This document shows, one piece after another, positions 53,000 to 62,475 of a DNA stretch of 64,000 nucleotides. The stretch comes from Bacillota bacterium (GTDB lineage: Bacteria > Bacillota > Desulfotomaculia > Desulfotomaculales > Desulfohalotomaculaceae): positions 1 to 64,000 of the forward strand of contig VENI01000005.1 of the NCBI GenBank assembly GCA_009711615.1, read 5' to 3'. A program made the position numbers and the translations under genes. The stretch's first letter is position 1. Each line of letters opens with the position of its first letter. The notes under the pieces were generated by a model, which was not told the origin of the DNA, did no database searches, and was given only the letters and a program-made list of their open reading frames with translations.

Positions 53000-53026
53000 A
53001 CATACTACATTTTTGAACATATAGTG
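53000..53026 (+). promoter_or_regulatory. sigma-K-like promoter of the glycosyltransferase/rhamnose operon
   Basis: AC (53000-53001), 16 nt, CATATAGTG (53018-53026), predicting a start near 53033 and a short leader to the GGGAGG site at 53044. By eye only. Confidence 0.4.
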
Positions 53027-53056
53027 TGCATATACAGCGTTTTAGGGAGGATATAA

Positions 53057-55033
53057 ATGATTTCATTATGCATGATTGTCAAAAACGAAGAACACTGCCT
53101 GGCTAGATGCCTAAGCAGTGCTCAGGATTGTGTAGACGAAATTATTATTGTAGACACCGGATCGGATGATAATACAGTGGAGATAGCAAAGCAATTTGGA
53201 GCTAAAACATTTTACTACCAATGGAATGATGACTTTGCTTCCGCCCGTAATTACAGCCTTTCTAAAGCAAGCGGTGACTGGGTTATTTATTTAGATGCAG
53301 ATGAAGAGCTAGAGCCCAACTGCTGTGACCGCTTTAGAAATCTCATAAACAATAATGATGTGGAGGGCTATTATTTTCTCATAAATAACGTGGTTGAAAA
53401 CAACGATCCCATTAGACACATTAACGTAAGAATGTTTAGAAATAAGCCAGAGTACCGCTTTGAGAGCAAACTCCATGAACAAATACTTAGTGCAATACTT
53501 AACCATAACAAGAAAAAAAATGTAGTAACAAACTCAGGTGTTAATATTTTCCATTACGGCTATACAGCCTCTGAGTATATAAATAAAAACAAAGGCGAAA
53601 GAAATTACCGAATTATTAAGACAATGTTAGATGAAAACCCTAATGACCCTTTTCATTTATACAATATGGGCAATTGTTTAATTAATTTAAATGATATAAA
53701 GGGGGCAGCCGTTCATTTCAGTAAAGCCCTTAAACATATTGACTTCAAAGCCACTTATGCTCCCAGTGTCTTTATGGCCTGTATACACAGTTTTCTTAAG
53801 TTAGGTAATCTTACTGAAGCAATTAAATTAGTTAATATTTGCAAGAGATTGTATCCAGATTATGTAGATATACACTTCTTTGAGGGAGAAATATATAAGA
53901 AAATGGGACACTGGCAAAGAGCCAGGGTTTGCTTCAAGAAATGCTTGACATTAGGGGAAAAGAGCGATGGAAAATATACTACCAGAACGGGCACCGGTAG
54001 TTTTCGACCATTGTTTCAGTTAGCCGAAATATATAAGTCTCAAAATAAAATTGAAAAAGCACTCAAATATCAACTAAAAGGATTAAAAATAAAAAACCAT
54101 GATATTAATGACTATATTAACTTTGCCCATCTACTTAAATTGCACTTAAAAGACAGTGATATGGTTCTTGATGTCTTAAATGACACCATAAAGCATCAAA
54201 ATAAAACCACTGAAAAAATGATTTTAGCCCGCCTATTTTATGAGCTAGATGAATTTGACCAAACCTTAAAAGTGATAAATGAGCTAAGTGTAGAACAAAA
54301 CGAAGCACATTACCTTAAAGGCCTGGCGTTAATGAAAAAAAGTAAATATAACGAAGCGGTGAAAGCATTTAGTCAAATTGATAAAAATAATGTTGCTTAT
54401 ACAAATGCTTTGCTAGAACAAATTTGTGCTTACTGGTGTTCTATCCCACCTAAAAACGCTTCCTTAATAATTACTCAAAGCAATTTTAAAGATCAAGATA
54501 GTTACCTGACTTGCAAATATCTTAACGATGTTTTTTTTGACCAACAACCAGACAACGAAATATCTATTAACAGTCAAACTTTTAATAATATAATTGACCG
54601 ACTGCTAAGTTACAACCAGATAAATCTACTTTTAAAAACACTTACATTGTGTGGTTTAGACACCCCAGCCGGCAAAATTGACTATTTGATGTCCTCACCA
54701 GTTACTAATAAAAAACTGGAACTTGCTGCTAAACTGGCACTGCAAGAAATAAAGCAAAATAATTATAATACACTATATTTTCATACTATGGCAAGGTATT
54801 TCCTTAACAATGACGATTTAGAAATGGCACAAAGTATGATTTATAAAGCAATACAAATAGAACCAGATGCTCAACCATATACTGATCTAATTGATATCAT
54901 CCACCGCAAACACACCTTAAAAACTCTACAAGATGCACTTTATCATTATCCTGATAACCCTCAGTTTAACCAGTACCTAATAGATATTTATAAAGAAGAA
55001 ATTAACAGCACTAAGCTAAAGGGGGCGCATTGA
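53057..55033 (+). CDS. GT2 glycosyltransferase with TPR repeats
   Basis: This 658-residue protein has an N-terminal GT-A domain (residues 1-~230). MISLCMIVKNEEHCLARCLS, VDTGSDDNTVEIAKQFG and the metal-binding DADEELEP (DXD-type) mark the SunS/TPR-associated GT2 group. The rest is helical TPR-like repeats (for example NPNDPFHLYNMGNCLINLND, IEKALKYQLKGLK). Such enzymes glycosylate peptides, antigens or spore proteins. GGGAGG precedes the ATG. It is the first gene of a seven-gene run with overlaps or gaps of a few bases, ending at 62419. The likely acceptor is one of the repeat proteins (inference). Confidence 0.9.
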   Translation: MISLCMIVKNEEHCLARCLSSAQDCVDEIIIVDTGSDDNTVEIAKQFGAKTFYYQWNDDFASARNYSLSKASGDWVIYLDADEELEPNCCDRFRNLINNNDVEGYYFLINNVVENNDPIRHINVRMFRNKPEYRFESKLHEQILSAILNHNKKKNVVTNSGVNIFHYGYTASEYINKNKGERNYRIIKTMLDENPNDPFHLYNMGNCLINLNDIKGAAVHFSKALKHIDFKATYAPSVFMACIHSFLKLGNLTEAIKLVNICKRLYPDYVDIHFFEGEIYKKMGHWQRARVCFKKCLTLGEKSDGKYTTRTGTGSFRPLFQLAEIYKSQNKIEKALKYQLKGLKIKNHDINDYINFAHLLKLHLKDSDMVLDVLNDTIKHQNKTTEKMILARLFYELDEFDQTLKVINELSVEQNEAHYLKGLALMKKSKYNEAVKAFSQIDKNNVAYTNALLEQICAYWCSIPPKNASLIITQSNFKDQDSYLTCKYLNDVFFDQQPDNEISINSQTFNNIIDRLLSYNQINLLLKTLTLCGLDTPAGKIDYLMSSPVTNKKLELAAKLALQEIKQNNYNTLYFHTMARYFLNNDDLEMAQSMIYKAIQIEPDAQPYTDLIDIIHRKHTLKTLQDALYHYPDNPQFNQYLIDIYKEEINSTKLKGAH

Positions 55034-55034
55034 A

Positions 55035-57866
55035 TTGTCCTGTACTCTCAGCCTGTGCATAATTGCTAAAGATGAAGAGCACCAAATCAGCCGTTGTATT
55101 AACAGTGCTAAACCTTTTGTAGACCAAATAGTTGTGGTAGACACTGGTTCATCAGATAACACTATTAAGCTTGCTGAACAATTGGGGACTGAAGTTTACC
55201 AAATTGAATGGCGGGATGATTTCAGTGAAGCCAGAAACAAATCACTAAGTTATGCTACTGGTGATTGGATATTGTTTTTAGACTGCGATGAAGAATTAGA
55301 CCAGAGCACTGGCCAAATTCTTAAGGACGTAATTAATAACCAAAATTACGACGGATACTGGCTGCAGTACATAAACATTTACAATAATAAACCCAGCACC
55401 AACTTTTTAGCTTTTCGACTCTTTAGAAATAATCCTAACTTTAGGTTTGAGTCAAGAATACACGAACAAGTACTTCCTTCCGTATTACGTCACTCAACCC
55501 CGGGAAGGATTGGGGAGTCTAATGTCACTGTATATCATTATGGCTATGAAAATGACGAAGTGATTAATAAGAATAAAACAGAGCGTAATATACGAATGTT
55601 GAAAAAAGCCCGTGAGGACTATGGTGAAGCAGGTTTTATTAACTTTTATCTAGGGGTAGAACACCAAAGACTAGGCAACTATTGTGAAGCTTTGGCTTAC
55701 TATAATAAATCGCTCAACAAAAGCTCTCTTGATGAATCTTATACGCCAGCAATGATTAGATCAATGGCTTATTGCTTTATGAACACAAACGAATACCGGC
55801 ATGGGCTGAATTTAATTAACAGATACCAGCAGGTTTACTCCGATTATACTGATTTAATTTATATTAAAGGGATTCTCTATTTTAAACTTGATGATTACAG
55901 TAGTGCATTAGACTGTATGAATCAATGTCTGGTTATGGGTGCACCACCCAAAAGATATTTCTCCATCTATGGAATTGACCATGAGAAACCTATACATTTT
56001 ATCAAAATGCTTTTAAACACTTTAATCCAGCACAGCCGGGAAATAATATACAGCAACAACCCTTATCTGGCATTCCCTGTACTAACAACTATTTCTGATC
56101 AGTTAAATAAAACACCTGATGAACAAATTTATTTTGAGCATTTAAAAACAACGCATTTGTTATTACGAAGCAAAAACACAAAAACAACTAATAGCCATCG
56201 TAAAGAAACTTCAATAATTATAGTAACTTATAACTCTCTAAAAACTCTCCCAACATGTATAAATAGTATTCTTGACACCATTATCTCCGGCGATGAAGTG
56301 ATTATAGTTGATAACAACTCAACTGATGGTACAAGGGAATACCTGCAACAGTTGGGAAGCAGTGAAAACATTAAAATTATTTACAACAAAACAAATGTAG
56401 GTTTTTCTTTAGGCTGCAATATAGGATATTCCATTACCCTAAACGACTATATTGTACTGCTCAATCCAGATACTATTGTCACCACTGATTGGTTAGAAAA
56501 TATGCAAAAATATTTCACCAATAAAGACATTGGTGCTGTTGGACCAGTATCAAATTATGTTGCCGGTAAGCAAAACCTACATTTTCAAATAGACGCTAAT
56601 AAATTGACACCAGATAGTGACATAGATGAATTGGTTAAAATATTACAAGAAAACAGTAATGGCCCTATTGAAACCAAGCTACTGATTGGATTTTGCATGA
56701 TGTTGCCTCGGAGCGTAATAAATAAAGTTGGCTTTCTAGATAACAGCTTATTCTTAGGTAATGATGACCTGGAATTAAGTTGGCGTTTAAAGGAAAACGG
56801 TTTTCGTTTGCTTATTGCCCCAGACGTTTTTATCTATCACAAAGGTCAGGTTAGCTTTAATACTAAACCAAATTCAGATACTAATTATTTAGTTCAACAC
56901 AGCACAAATGTACTTGCCCACAAAATAGCACGTTACTATCACCCAGACCATTATCGGCCAGAAAATATATGGGGTATAAACTGGTTTAAACCGTCTGCAG
57001 CATTAACCAGCATTATTATCCCATGTTATAACCAGCTGGAATATACAAAACTCTGTCTAGAAAGTATATTTACTTACACCATGGAACCTTTTGAGCTGAT
57101 AGTTATTAACAACGGTTCCTCCGATGGAACCAAAGAGTACCTGAAAGAATTATCTCAACAACACGATAATGTAAAAGTAATTAATAATGAAGAAAACCTT
57201 GGTTACGGCGCTGCCTGCAACCAGGGTTTAATAGCTGGCCAAGGTGACTATTTTTTAATTCTAAATAACGATACCGTGGTAACCGAAGGTTGGTTAGCAC
57301 GAATGCTGGCAGTGGGAGATTGTTTTAACGAGATAGGTATTATAGGCCCCCGCTCCAATGCCGTTGCCGGGGTACAGTTAATAAATAATGTCTCTTACAA
57401 AAGCATAAAAGAAATGCGGAGCTTTTCTAGAAAGCTGGCCATCAAGTATGCATCCCAAGGGTTTGAAACAAATCGTGTTATCGGTCTATGCATGATGATT
57501 AAAAGAGAAGTTATTAAACGTATTGGCGGTTTTGACCTGCGTTTCGGTTTAGGTAATTTCGAAGACGATGATTTCTGTCTGCGTGCCAGGATTACTGGTT
57601 ATAAAATTTGGGTTTGCAACGATGTATTCATTCACCATTTTGGAAGTAAAACTTTCTCTGGAGCCAAGTTGGATTATAACGAATTAATGAAAAATAATTG
57701 GATTGAATTTACAAAGAAGTGGTCAATCTCTAACAACGATTCAACTATCCGTGGTTATAACTCTTCCAAACTAATAAATCAGGAATTTAATCATCAGTTT
57801 CATTATTGCCCGGTAGAAGACTCTTATGAAAAACAAAAACAATCTATCCCTAATAACAATGAATAA
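55035..57866 (+). CDS. three-domain GT2 glycosyltransferase with TPR linker
   Basis: This 943-residue protein has three GT2 domains. The first (1-~230: LCIIAKDEEHQISRCINSAK, DCDEELD) is like the preceding gene product, followed by a TPR-like linker (~230-380). The second (~392-640) has IIIVTYNSLKTLPTCINSIL, VDNNSTDGTREYL and NPDTIVTTDWL. The third (~655-900) has IIIPCYNQLEYTKLCLESI, NNGSSDGTKEYLKEL and NNDTVVTEGWL. The last two resemble rhamnosyl-type transferases. One polypeptide could thus add several sugars in sequence. It starts at TTG 55035, one base after the upstream stop, with AAGGGGG nearby. Confidence 0.9.
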   Translation: MSCTLSLCIIAKDEEHQISRCINSAKPFVDQIVVVDTGSSDNTIKLAEQLGTEVYQIEWRDDFSEARNKSLSYATGDWILFLDCDEELDQSTGQILKDVINNQNYDGYWLQYINIYNNKPSTNFLAFRLFRNNPNFRFESRIHEQVLPSVLRHSTPGRIGESNVTVYHYGYENDEVINKNKTERNIRMLKKAREDYGEAGFINFYLGVEHQRLGNYCEALAYYNKSLNKSSLDESYTPAMIRSMAYCFMNTNEYRHGLNLINRYQQVYSDYTDLIYIKGILYFKLDDYSSALDCMNQCLVMGAPPKRYFSIYGIDHEKPIHFIKMLLNTLIQHSREIIYSNNPYLAFPVLTTISDQLNKTPDEQIYFEHLKTTHLLLRSKNTKTTNSHRKETSIIIVTYNSLKTLPTCINSILDTIISGDEVIIVDNNSTDGTREYLQQLGSSENIKIIYNKTNVGFSLGCNIGYSITLNDYIVLLNPDTIVTTDWLENMQKYFTNKDIGAVGPVSNYVAGKQNLHFQIDANKLTPDSDIDELVKILQENSNGPIETKLLIGFCMMLPRSVINKVGFLDNSLFLGNDDLELSWRLKENGFRLLIAPDVFIYHKGQVSFNTKPNSDTNYLVQHSTNVLAHKIARYYHPDHYRPENIWGINWFKPSAALTSIIIPCYNQLEYTKLCLESIFTYTMEPFELIVINNGSSDGTKEYLKELSQQHDNVKVINNEENLGYGAACNQGLIAGQGDYFLILNNDTVVTEGWLARMLAVGDCFNEIGIIGPRSNAVAGVQLINNVSYKSIKEMRSFSRKLAIKYASQGFETNRVIGLCMMIKREVIKRIGGFDLRFGLGNFEDDDFCLRARITGYKIWVCNDVFIHHFGSKTFSGAKLDYNELMKNNWIEFTKKWSISNNDSTIRGYNSSKLINQEFNHQFHYCPVEDSYEKQKQSIPNNNE

Positions 57867-57879
57867 AGGAGTATTTGTT

Positions 57880-58734
57880 ATGCATGTGTTAATTACTGGT
57901 GTTAAAGGAATGCTGGGGGCAGATATATACCAATCTATCAGTTCTAAGTATAAGGTAACCGGCGTTGGTCATACAGAATTAGACATTACTAATAAAGAAG
58001 AAGTAATTAATACATTAAATAACCTTAAACCTGAATTAGTCATTAACTGCGCCGCATATACCAAAGTAGATGATTGCGAAAAAAATACAGCCAAAGCTTT
58101 TAGTGTTAATGGTGAAGGGGTTAAAAATCTTGCTACGGTCTGCGGGGAATTAGGTACTGTTTTGCTGCAAGTAAGTACTGACTATGTTTTTGACGGATTT
58201 AAAAAATCGCCTTATTCAGAAAATGACTTAACCAATCCAAAAAGCATCTATGGCAAATCAAAGTTAGCTGGCGAAGAATATATTGAAAATATGTTGGAAA
58301 AATATTTTATCGTTCGTACTTCTTGGCTTTTTGGTAATAACGGAAATAACTTTGTTTCCACTATCTTACGCCTTGCTAAAGAGAGAAACGAGTTATCAAT
58401 AGTTTATGATCAGGTTGGGTCACCGACCTATACTCGGGATTTAGCTGGTGCAATTACAAAACTGATCAACAGTACTAATTATGGCACCTACCATATCACT
58501 AACAGTCACCATTGTTCATGGTATGAACTGGCCAAGGAAATTTTATATTTGGCCGATATTAAAGAAGTAAAAGTCAAGCCCATCACTACAACACAGTTTA
58601 ACCGCCCTGCCCCACGCCCAGCATTCTCCGTATTGGAAAACAAGCAGTGGCAGGCTACAGGTAACACTTTACTAAGGCCCTACAGTGAAGCACTGGCAGA
58701 TTATCTTCAAAAAGTAGAGGGGATTAAACAATGA
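57880..58734 (+). CDS. rfbD: dTDP-4-dehydrorhamnose reductase
   Basis: This 284-residue short-chain dehydrogenase-type enzyme catalyses the last step of dTDP-L-rhamnose synthesis (NADPH-dependent). The Rossmann motif GVKGMLGADIY (7-17), NCAAYTKVDDCE, STDYVFDG and the catalytic YGKSKLAGE (YxxxK) are present. ATG 57880 follows AAAGGAG by eight bases; an upstream in-frame ATG at 57826 lies within the previous gene. Overlaps rfbA by four bases (ATGA). Confidence 0.95.
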   Translation: MHVLITGVKGMLGADIYQSISSKYKVTGVGHTELDITNKEEVINTLNNLKPELVINCAAYTKVDDCEKNTAKAFSVNGEGVKNLATVCGELGTVLLQVSTDYVFDGFKKSPYSENDLTNPKSIYGKSKLAGEEYIENMLEKYFIVRTSWLFGNNGNNFVSTILRLAKERNELSIVYDQVGSPTYTRDLAGAITKLINSTNYGTYHITNSHHCSWYELAKEILYLADIKEVKVKPITTTQFNRPAPRPAFSVLENKQWQATGNTLLRPYSEALADYLQKVEGIKQ

Positions 58735-59795
58735 AGGGATTAATACTAAGCGGTGGAAAAGGATCCCGCTTACGACCACTTACCCATACTAGCGCCAAGC
58801 AGCTAATACCAGTGGCCAACAAACCCATTCTTTTCTATGCTATAGAATCGTTAAAAGAAGCAGGCATTACCGATATCGGTATTATTGTTGGAGAAACAAA
58901 GACTGAAGTGATGAAAGAAGTAGGTGATGGAAGCAATTGGGGGGTTAATATAACCTATATTGAGCAGGAAGCCCCATTAGGTTTAGCTCATGCTGTTAAA
59001 ATTGCCGAGAATTATATTTGCAATGAACCTTTTGTTATGTTTCTCGGTGACAACTTGATTCGAGAGGGTATTAAAAACTTCGTTAGCAAGTTTCAATGCA
59101 ACAAACCAAACTCCCTTATTTTACTGAGTGAAGTGGATCAACCCCAGCACTTTGGAGTCGCCGTACTAAAAAATGGTAAAATATCACAGCTAGTTGAAAA
59201 ACCAGAAGTTCCACCAAGCAATCTAGCATTAGTTGGCGTTTACATTTTTGATAAAAATATTTTCAAGGCAGTAAACCGCATCAAACCCTCTTGGAGAAAT
59301 GAACTAGAAATCACCGATGCTATCCAATGGTTAGTAGAAAATGGTTATAACGTTGAACCCCATCTTGTTTCCGGGTGGTGGAAAGACACTGGAAAACCAG
59401 AGGATATTATTGAAGCAAATCGGTTAATTCTTGAAAATATTAATACTAAGATTAGCGGTTATGTTTGTGATAATTCAAGTGTCCAAGGCAGAGCTATTAT
59501 TGAAAAAGGTGCTCGAATAATTAATAGCATAATTCGCGGACCGGTAGTTATTGGAAAAGACAGTGTAATAACTAATTCTTATATAGGTCCTTTTTCATCA
59601 ATTAGTAATCAAGTAAACATCATTAACAGTGAGATTGAGTGTAGTATAGTTTTAGAAAAAAGCATCATTAAAGATATTCCTTCCAGGATAGATCAAAGTC
59701 TAGTTGGGCGTAAGGTAACAATTACATCTTCATCATCTAAGCCCCAAACGCTTCAGTTGATCATTGGGGATAATAGCAAAGCCACAGTTTCCTAA
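58731..59795 (+). CDS. rfbA: glucose-1-phosphate thymidylyltransferase, long form
   Basis: This 354-residue nucleotidyltransferase makes dTDP-glucose from glucose-1-phosphate and dTTP. The signature [20 protein letters not shown] (6-25) and FLGDNLIREG are present. It belongs to the long (StrD/RmlA3-like) class, with ~110 extra C-terminal residues forming a hexapeptide beta-helix (VQGRAIIEKGARIINS, GPVVIGKDSVITNSYIGPF). ATG overlaps the rfbD stop. First enzyme of the dTDP-rhamnose pathway whose other three genes flank it. Confidence 0.94.
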   Translation: MKGLILSGGKGSRLRPLTHTSAKQLIPVANKPILFYAIESLKEAGITDIGIIVGETKTEVMKEVGDGSNWGVNITYIEQEAPLGLAHAVKIAENYICNEPFVMFLGDNLIREGIKNFVSKFQCNKPNSLILLSEVDQPQHFGVAVLKNGKISQLVEKPEVPPSNLALVGVYIFDKNIFKAVNRIKPSWRNELEITDAIQWLVENGYNVEPHLVSGWWKDTGKPEDIIEANRLILENINTKISGYVCDNSSVQGRAIIEKGARIINSIIRGPVVIGKDSVITNSYIGPFSSISNQVNIINSEIECSIVLEKSIIKDIPSRIDQSLVGRKVTITSSSSKPQTLQLIIGDNSKATVS

Positions 59796-59810
59796 GGGGA
59801 GTGAAAAAAT

Positions 59811-60302
59811 ATGCCTGAATATATTACAGGTTTTAAAGGTAAGAAACTGATTGACGGAGTTAAATTTAAAAAGTTAAAGGTAATTCCAGATGAACGGGGT
59901 TGCTTGATGGAAATGCTGCGTAGCGATGATGATTTATTTATTAAGTTCGGTCAAGTCTATTTTACTACCGCTTACCCCGGTGTAGTTAAAGCATGGCACT
60001 ACCACAAAAAACAAAGTGACAACTTTGTTGTACTTAAGGGAATGATGAAGGTAGTTCTTTACGACAGCAGAGATAATTCACCAACCTATGGTGAGATTAA
60101 TGAATTCTTTATGGGTGATAAAAACTATATTCTTGTGCAAATCCCCCCTTATGTTTACCACGGTTTTAAGTGCATTGGTGAGTCGGAAACCGGTGTGATA
60201 AATATTCCTACTGAATTATATAACTATACAGCCCCTGATGAATATAGAATTCACCCACATGACAATGGCATTCCATATGATTGGGGACGTAAAGATGGAT
60301 AA
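59811..60302 (+). CDS. rfbC: dTDP-4-dehydrorhamnose 3,5-epimerase-like protein
   Basis: This 163-residue cupin-fold protein of the RmlC family is somewhat shorter than typical RmlC (~180). The catalytic histidine region reads VVKAWHYHKKQSDNF (cf. RGLHYQ in classical RmlC). PDERGCLMEML, VVLYDSR and PPYVYHGF are in the expected order. It probably carries out the epimerisation step between rfbB and rfbD, although sugar-3-epimerases with other products look similar. AAGGGGAG precedes ATG 59811. Overlaps rfbB by eight bases. Confidence 0.88.
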   Translation: MPEYITGFKGKKLIDGVKFKKLKVIPDERGCLMEMLRSDDDLFIKFGQVYFTTAYPGVVKAWHYHKKQSDNFVVLKGMMKVVLYDSRDNSPTYGEINEFFMGDKNYILVQIPPYVYHGFKCIGESETGVINIPTELYNYTAPDEYRIHPHDNGIPYDWGRKDG

Positions 60303-61305
60303 ACAAAAGCCTTCTCAAAACAAAACGGTGTTAGTAACTGGAGGAGCTGGATTTATTGGTAGTAATTTTATTAGATATATGGTTAAAAAATACCCCCATT
60401 ATAATTTTATTAACCTTGATGCTCTAACCTATGCCGGTAATTTGCAAAGCCTTAATGACATAGAAGGAAAAGCAAATTATCAATTTATTAAAGGTAGTAT
60501 TACTGACAAAGAAGTAGTAAATATAATTTTGCAGCCAGGCGTAGATTATATAGTTAATTTCGCTGCAGAATCTCACGTTGATCGCAGCATAGAAGGCCCT
60601 GAAATATTCTTTCAAACTAATGTTTTAGGAACTCTAGTTCTACTAGAAGCTATCCGAAAGTATAGGGTGGAGAAATTTGTACAAGTTTCGACTGATGAAG
60701 TATACGGATCATTAGGTCCTACCGGCTATTTCACAGAGAGCAGTCCACTTGCCCCTAATAGCCCTTATGCAGCTAGTAAAGCTTCTGCAGACTTAATGGT
60801 TAACGCATATTATAAAACGTTTGGTTTAGTTGTTAATATAACTAGATGTTCAAATAATTATGGACCGTATCAGTTCCCAGAAAAACTCATCCCTCTATTC
60901 GTCATCAATACATTTAACAATAACTCCCTTCCTCTTTACGGTGATGGCCTTAATATACGTGACTGGCTGCATGTGAAAGATCACTGCCGGGCTATTGACC
61001 TTGTTTTGCATAGAGGTTCTACTGGTGAGGTTTACAATATTGGGGGTAACAGCGAAAAAACTAATAGTGAAATCACTAAGTTTATTCTAAAAACTTTAGG
61101 AAAATCGGAGTCATTAATAAGCTATGTAAAAGATAGACCCGGACACGACCGTCGTTATGCCATAGACTCTACTAAAATTAAGACTGAACTAGGATGGCAC
61201 CCTGAATATAGTTTTGAGCAGGGTTTAACGGAAACCATAAGATGGTATTTAAAAAACCGGGAATGGTGGGAACCAATTTGGCTTTCGAGGGGATCATATG
61301 ACTGA
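60295..61305 (+). CDS. rfbB: dTDP-glucose 4,6-dehydratase
   Basis: This 336-residue extended SDR enzyme converts dTDP-glucose to dTDP-4-keto-6-deoxyglucose. NAD motif TGGAGFIGSNFIRYM (residues ~14-28), LDALTYAGNL, AAESHVDRSI, the catalytic STDEVYG and YAASKAS (YxxxK) and the C-terminal RPGHDRRYAID are all standard. The start ATG 60295 overlaps the end of rfbC. The dTDP-rhamnose set (A, B, C, D) is complete in the order D-A-C-B. Confidence 0.96.
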   Translation: MDKQKPSQNKTVLVTGGAGFIGSNFIRYMVKKYPHYNFINLDALTYAGNLQSLNDIEGKANYQFIKGSITDKEVVNIILQPGVDYIVNFAAESHVDRSIEGPEIFFQTNVLGTLVLLEAIRKYRVEKFVQVSTDEVYGSLGPTGYFTESSPLAPNSPYAASKASADLMVNAYYKTFGLVVNITRCSNNYGPYQFPEKLIPLFVINTFNNNSLPLYGDGLNIRDWLHVKDHCRAIDLVLHRGSTGEVYNIGGNSEKTNSEITKFILKTLGKSESLISYVKDRPGHDRRYAIDSTKIKTELGWHPEYSFEQGLTETIRWYLKNREWWEPIWLSRGSYD

Positions 61306-62419
61306 AGATAAAATTAGCCAAAAAAAAATAAGATTTGCAACTTTGTTTCCTGGGTCTGAAAATGTACACTTAGCCAAAGACGTTGGAATGATTCCTTATA
61401 TTTTAGGCAAATATTATAACTATGAATCTAAACTGGTATGTTACAAGAATGGAGACTACCCTTATCTAAATGCCGAATTAAAAGGATTAAACATAGATTT
61501 TATAAAAAGAGATATTAACAGTGATTTCGATGATGGAACTATATATCTGATAAAAAATTCCCGTAATATTGACGTATTACATTTATTCCATTTATCTGAA
61601 AGCAGTCTAAAATGGATGTATTTCTATAAAAAACTAAATCCTAATGGTAGAGTTTATTTAAAACTTGATGCCAATACTAATATTATAAACTCCCCTTTAA
61701 ATGAGGGCGTTTTCGAATTTCTCAAACGTCACTGTAGCCTTATTAGCGTCGAAACAAAATACTTATATCAATATCTGAATAAAAATTGGCCCGTCAATAT
61801 TGAATACATTCCAAATGGTTTCTATAACTTCTGTGATCAAGAACCTATTTTATATAATGACAAAGAAAATATCATTTGTACCTCTGGTAATATTGGGTTT
61901 CCTGTAAAAGCAAATGAAATTTTATTAAAAGCCTTCGAACTGGCTTCTCCCTATTTAACCGGTTGGAAATTAAAAATGATTGGACCAATAAAAGAAGAAT
62001 TCAAACAATATATTATTAGACTTTTTCTAAATAATCCACGATTACAAGATCAGATAATTTTCACTGGTCAAATAACAAATAAATGTGAACTCTTTAAAGA
62101 ATATAAAAAAGCGAAAATATTCTGCTTAACTTCTAAAATTGAGGGATTCCCATTAGTTTTTCCTGAAGCAGCAAGAAATGGTTGTTTTATTGTTTCTTCT
62201 AATTTACCAGCAGCCTGGGACATAACAGACAATAAAAAATACGGAGATATTTTCGAAATTGAAGATATTAAACAACTAGCTTTATTATTAATTAATAATT
62301 GCAAAGCCGAAGAAAGGTTAAAGTCAGTATGTAAAGATATTCAAACCTTTGCTTATGAAAACTTTTACTGGGTAAATATATGTAAAAAAATAAATTATTC
62401 ACTCACTGAAGATAGATAA
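61298..62419 (+). CDS. GT4-like glycosyltransferase
   Basis: This 373-residue GT-B glycosyltransferase has a diverged N-terminal half. Its C-terminal donor domain is recognisable: NIICTSGNIGFPVKANEILL, FTGQITNKCELFKEY and the EX7E signature in EGFPLVFPEAARNG. It probably transfers rhamnose or another sugar in the same pathway. GAGGGG precedes ATG 61298, which overlaps rfbB by eight bases. Last gene of the operon, followed by a strong hairpin. It is more AT-rich than the genes before it. Confidence 0.85.
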   Translation: MTEDKISQKKIRFATLFPGSENVHLAKDVGMIPYILGKYYNYESKLVCYKNGDYPYLNAELKGLNIDFIKRDINSDFDDGTIYLIKNSRNIDVLHLFHLSESSLKWMYFYKKLNPNGRVYLKLDANTNIINSPLNEGVFEFLKRHCSLISVETKYLYQYLNKNWPVNIEYIPNGFYNFCDQEPILYNDKENIICTSGNIGFPVKANEILLKAFELASPYLTGWKLKMIGPIKEEFKQYIIRLFLNNPRLQDQIIFTGQITNKCELFKEYKKAKIFCLTSKIEGFPLVFPEAARNGCFIVSSNLPAAWDITDNKKYGDIFEIEDIKQLALLLINNCKAEERLKSVCKDIQTFAYENFYWVNICKKINYSLTEDR

Positions 62420-62451
62420 AGAGCCCATTAATTTTGGGCTCTTTATCTATC
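62411..62451. terminator. 17-bp bidirectional hairpin closing the surface-sugar operon
   Basis: GATAGATAAAGAGCCCA pairs perfectly with TGGGCTCTTTATCTATC around a 7-nt loop, between two convergent genes. The upstream arm includes the last codons of the glycosyltransferase. Confidence 0.88.
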
Positions 62452-62475
62452 TCTGATATGTTCGGAACATTTCTT

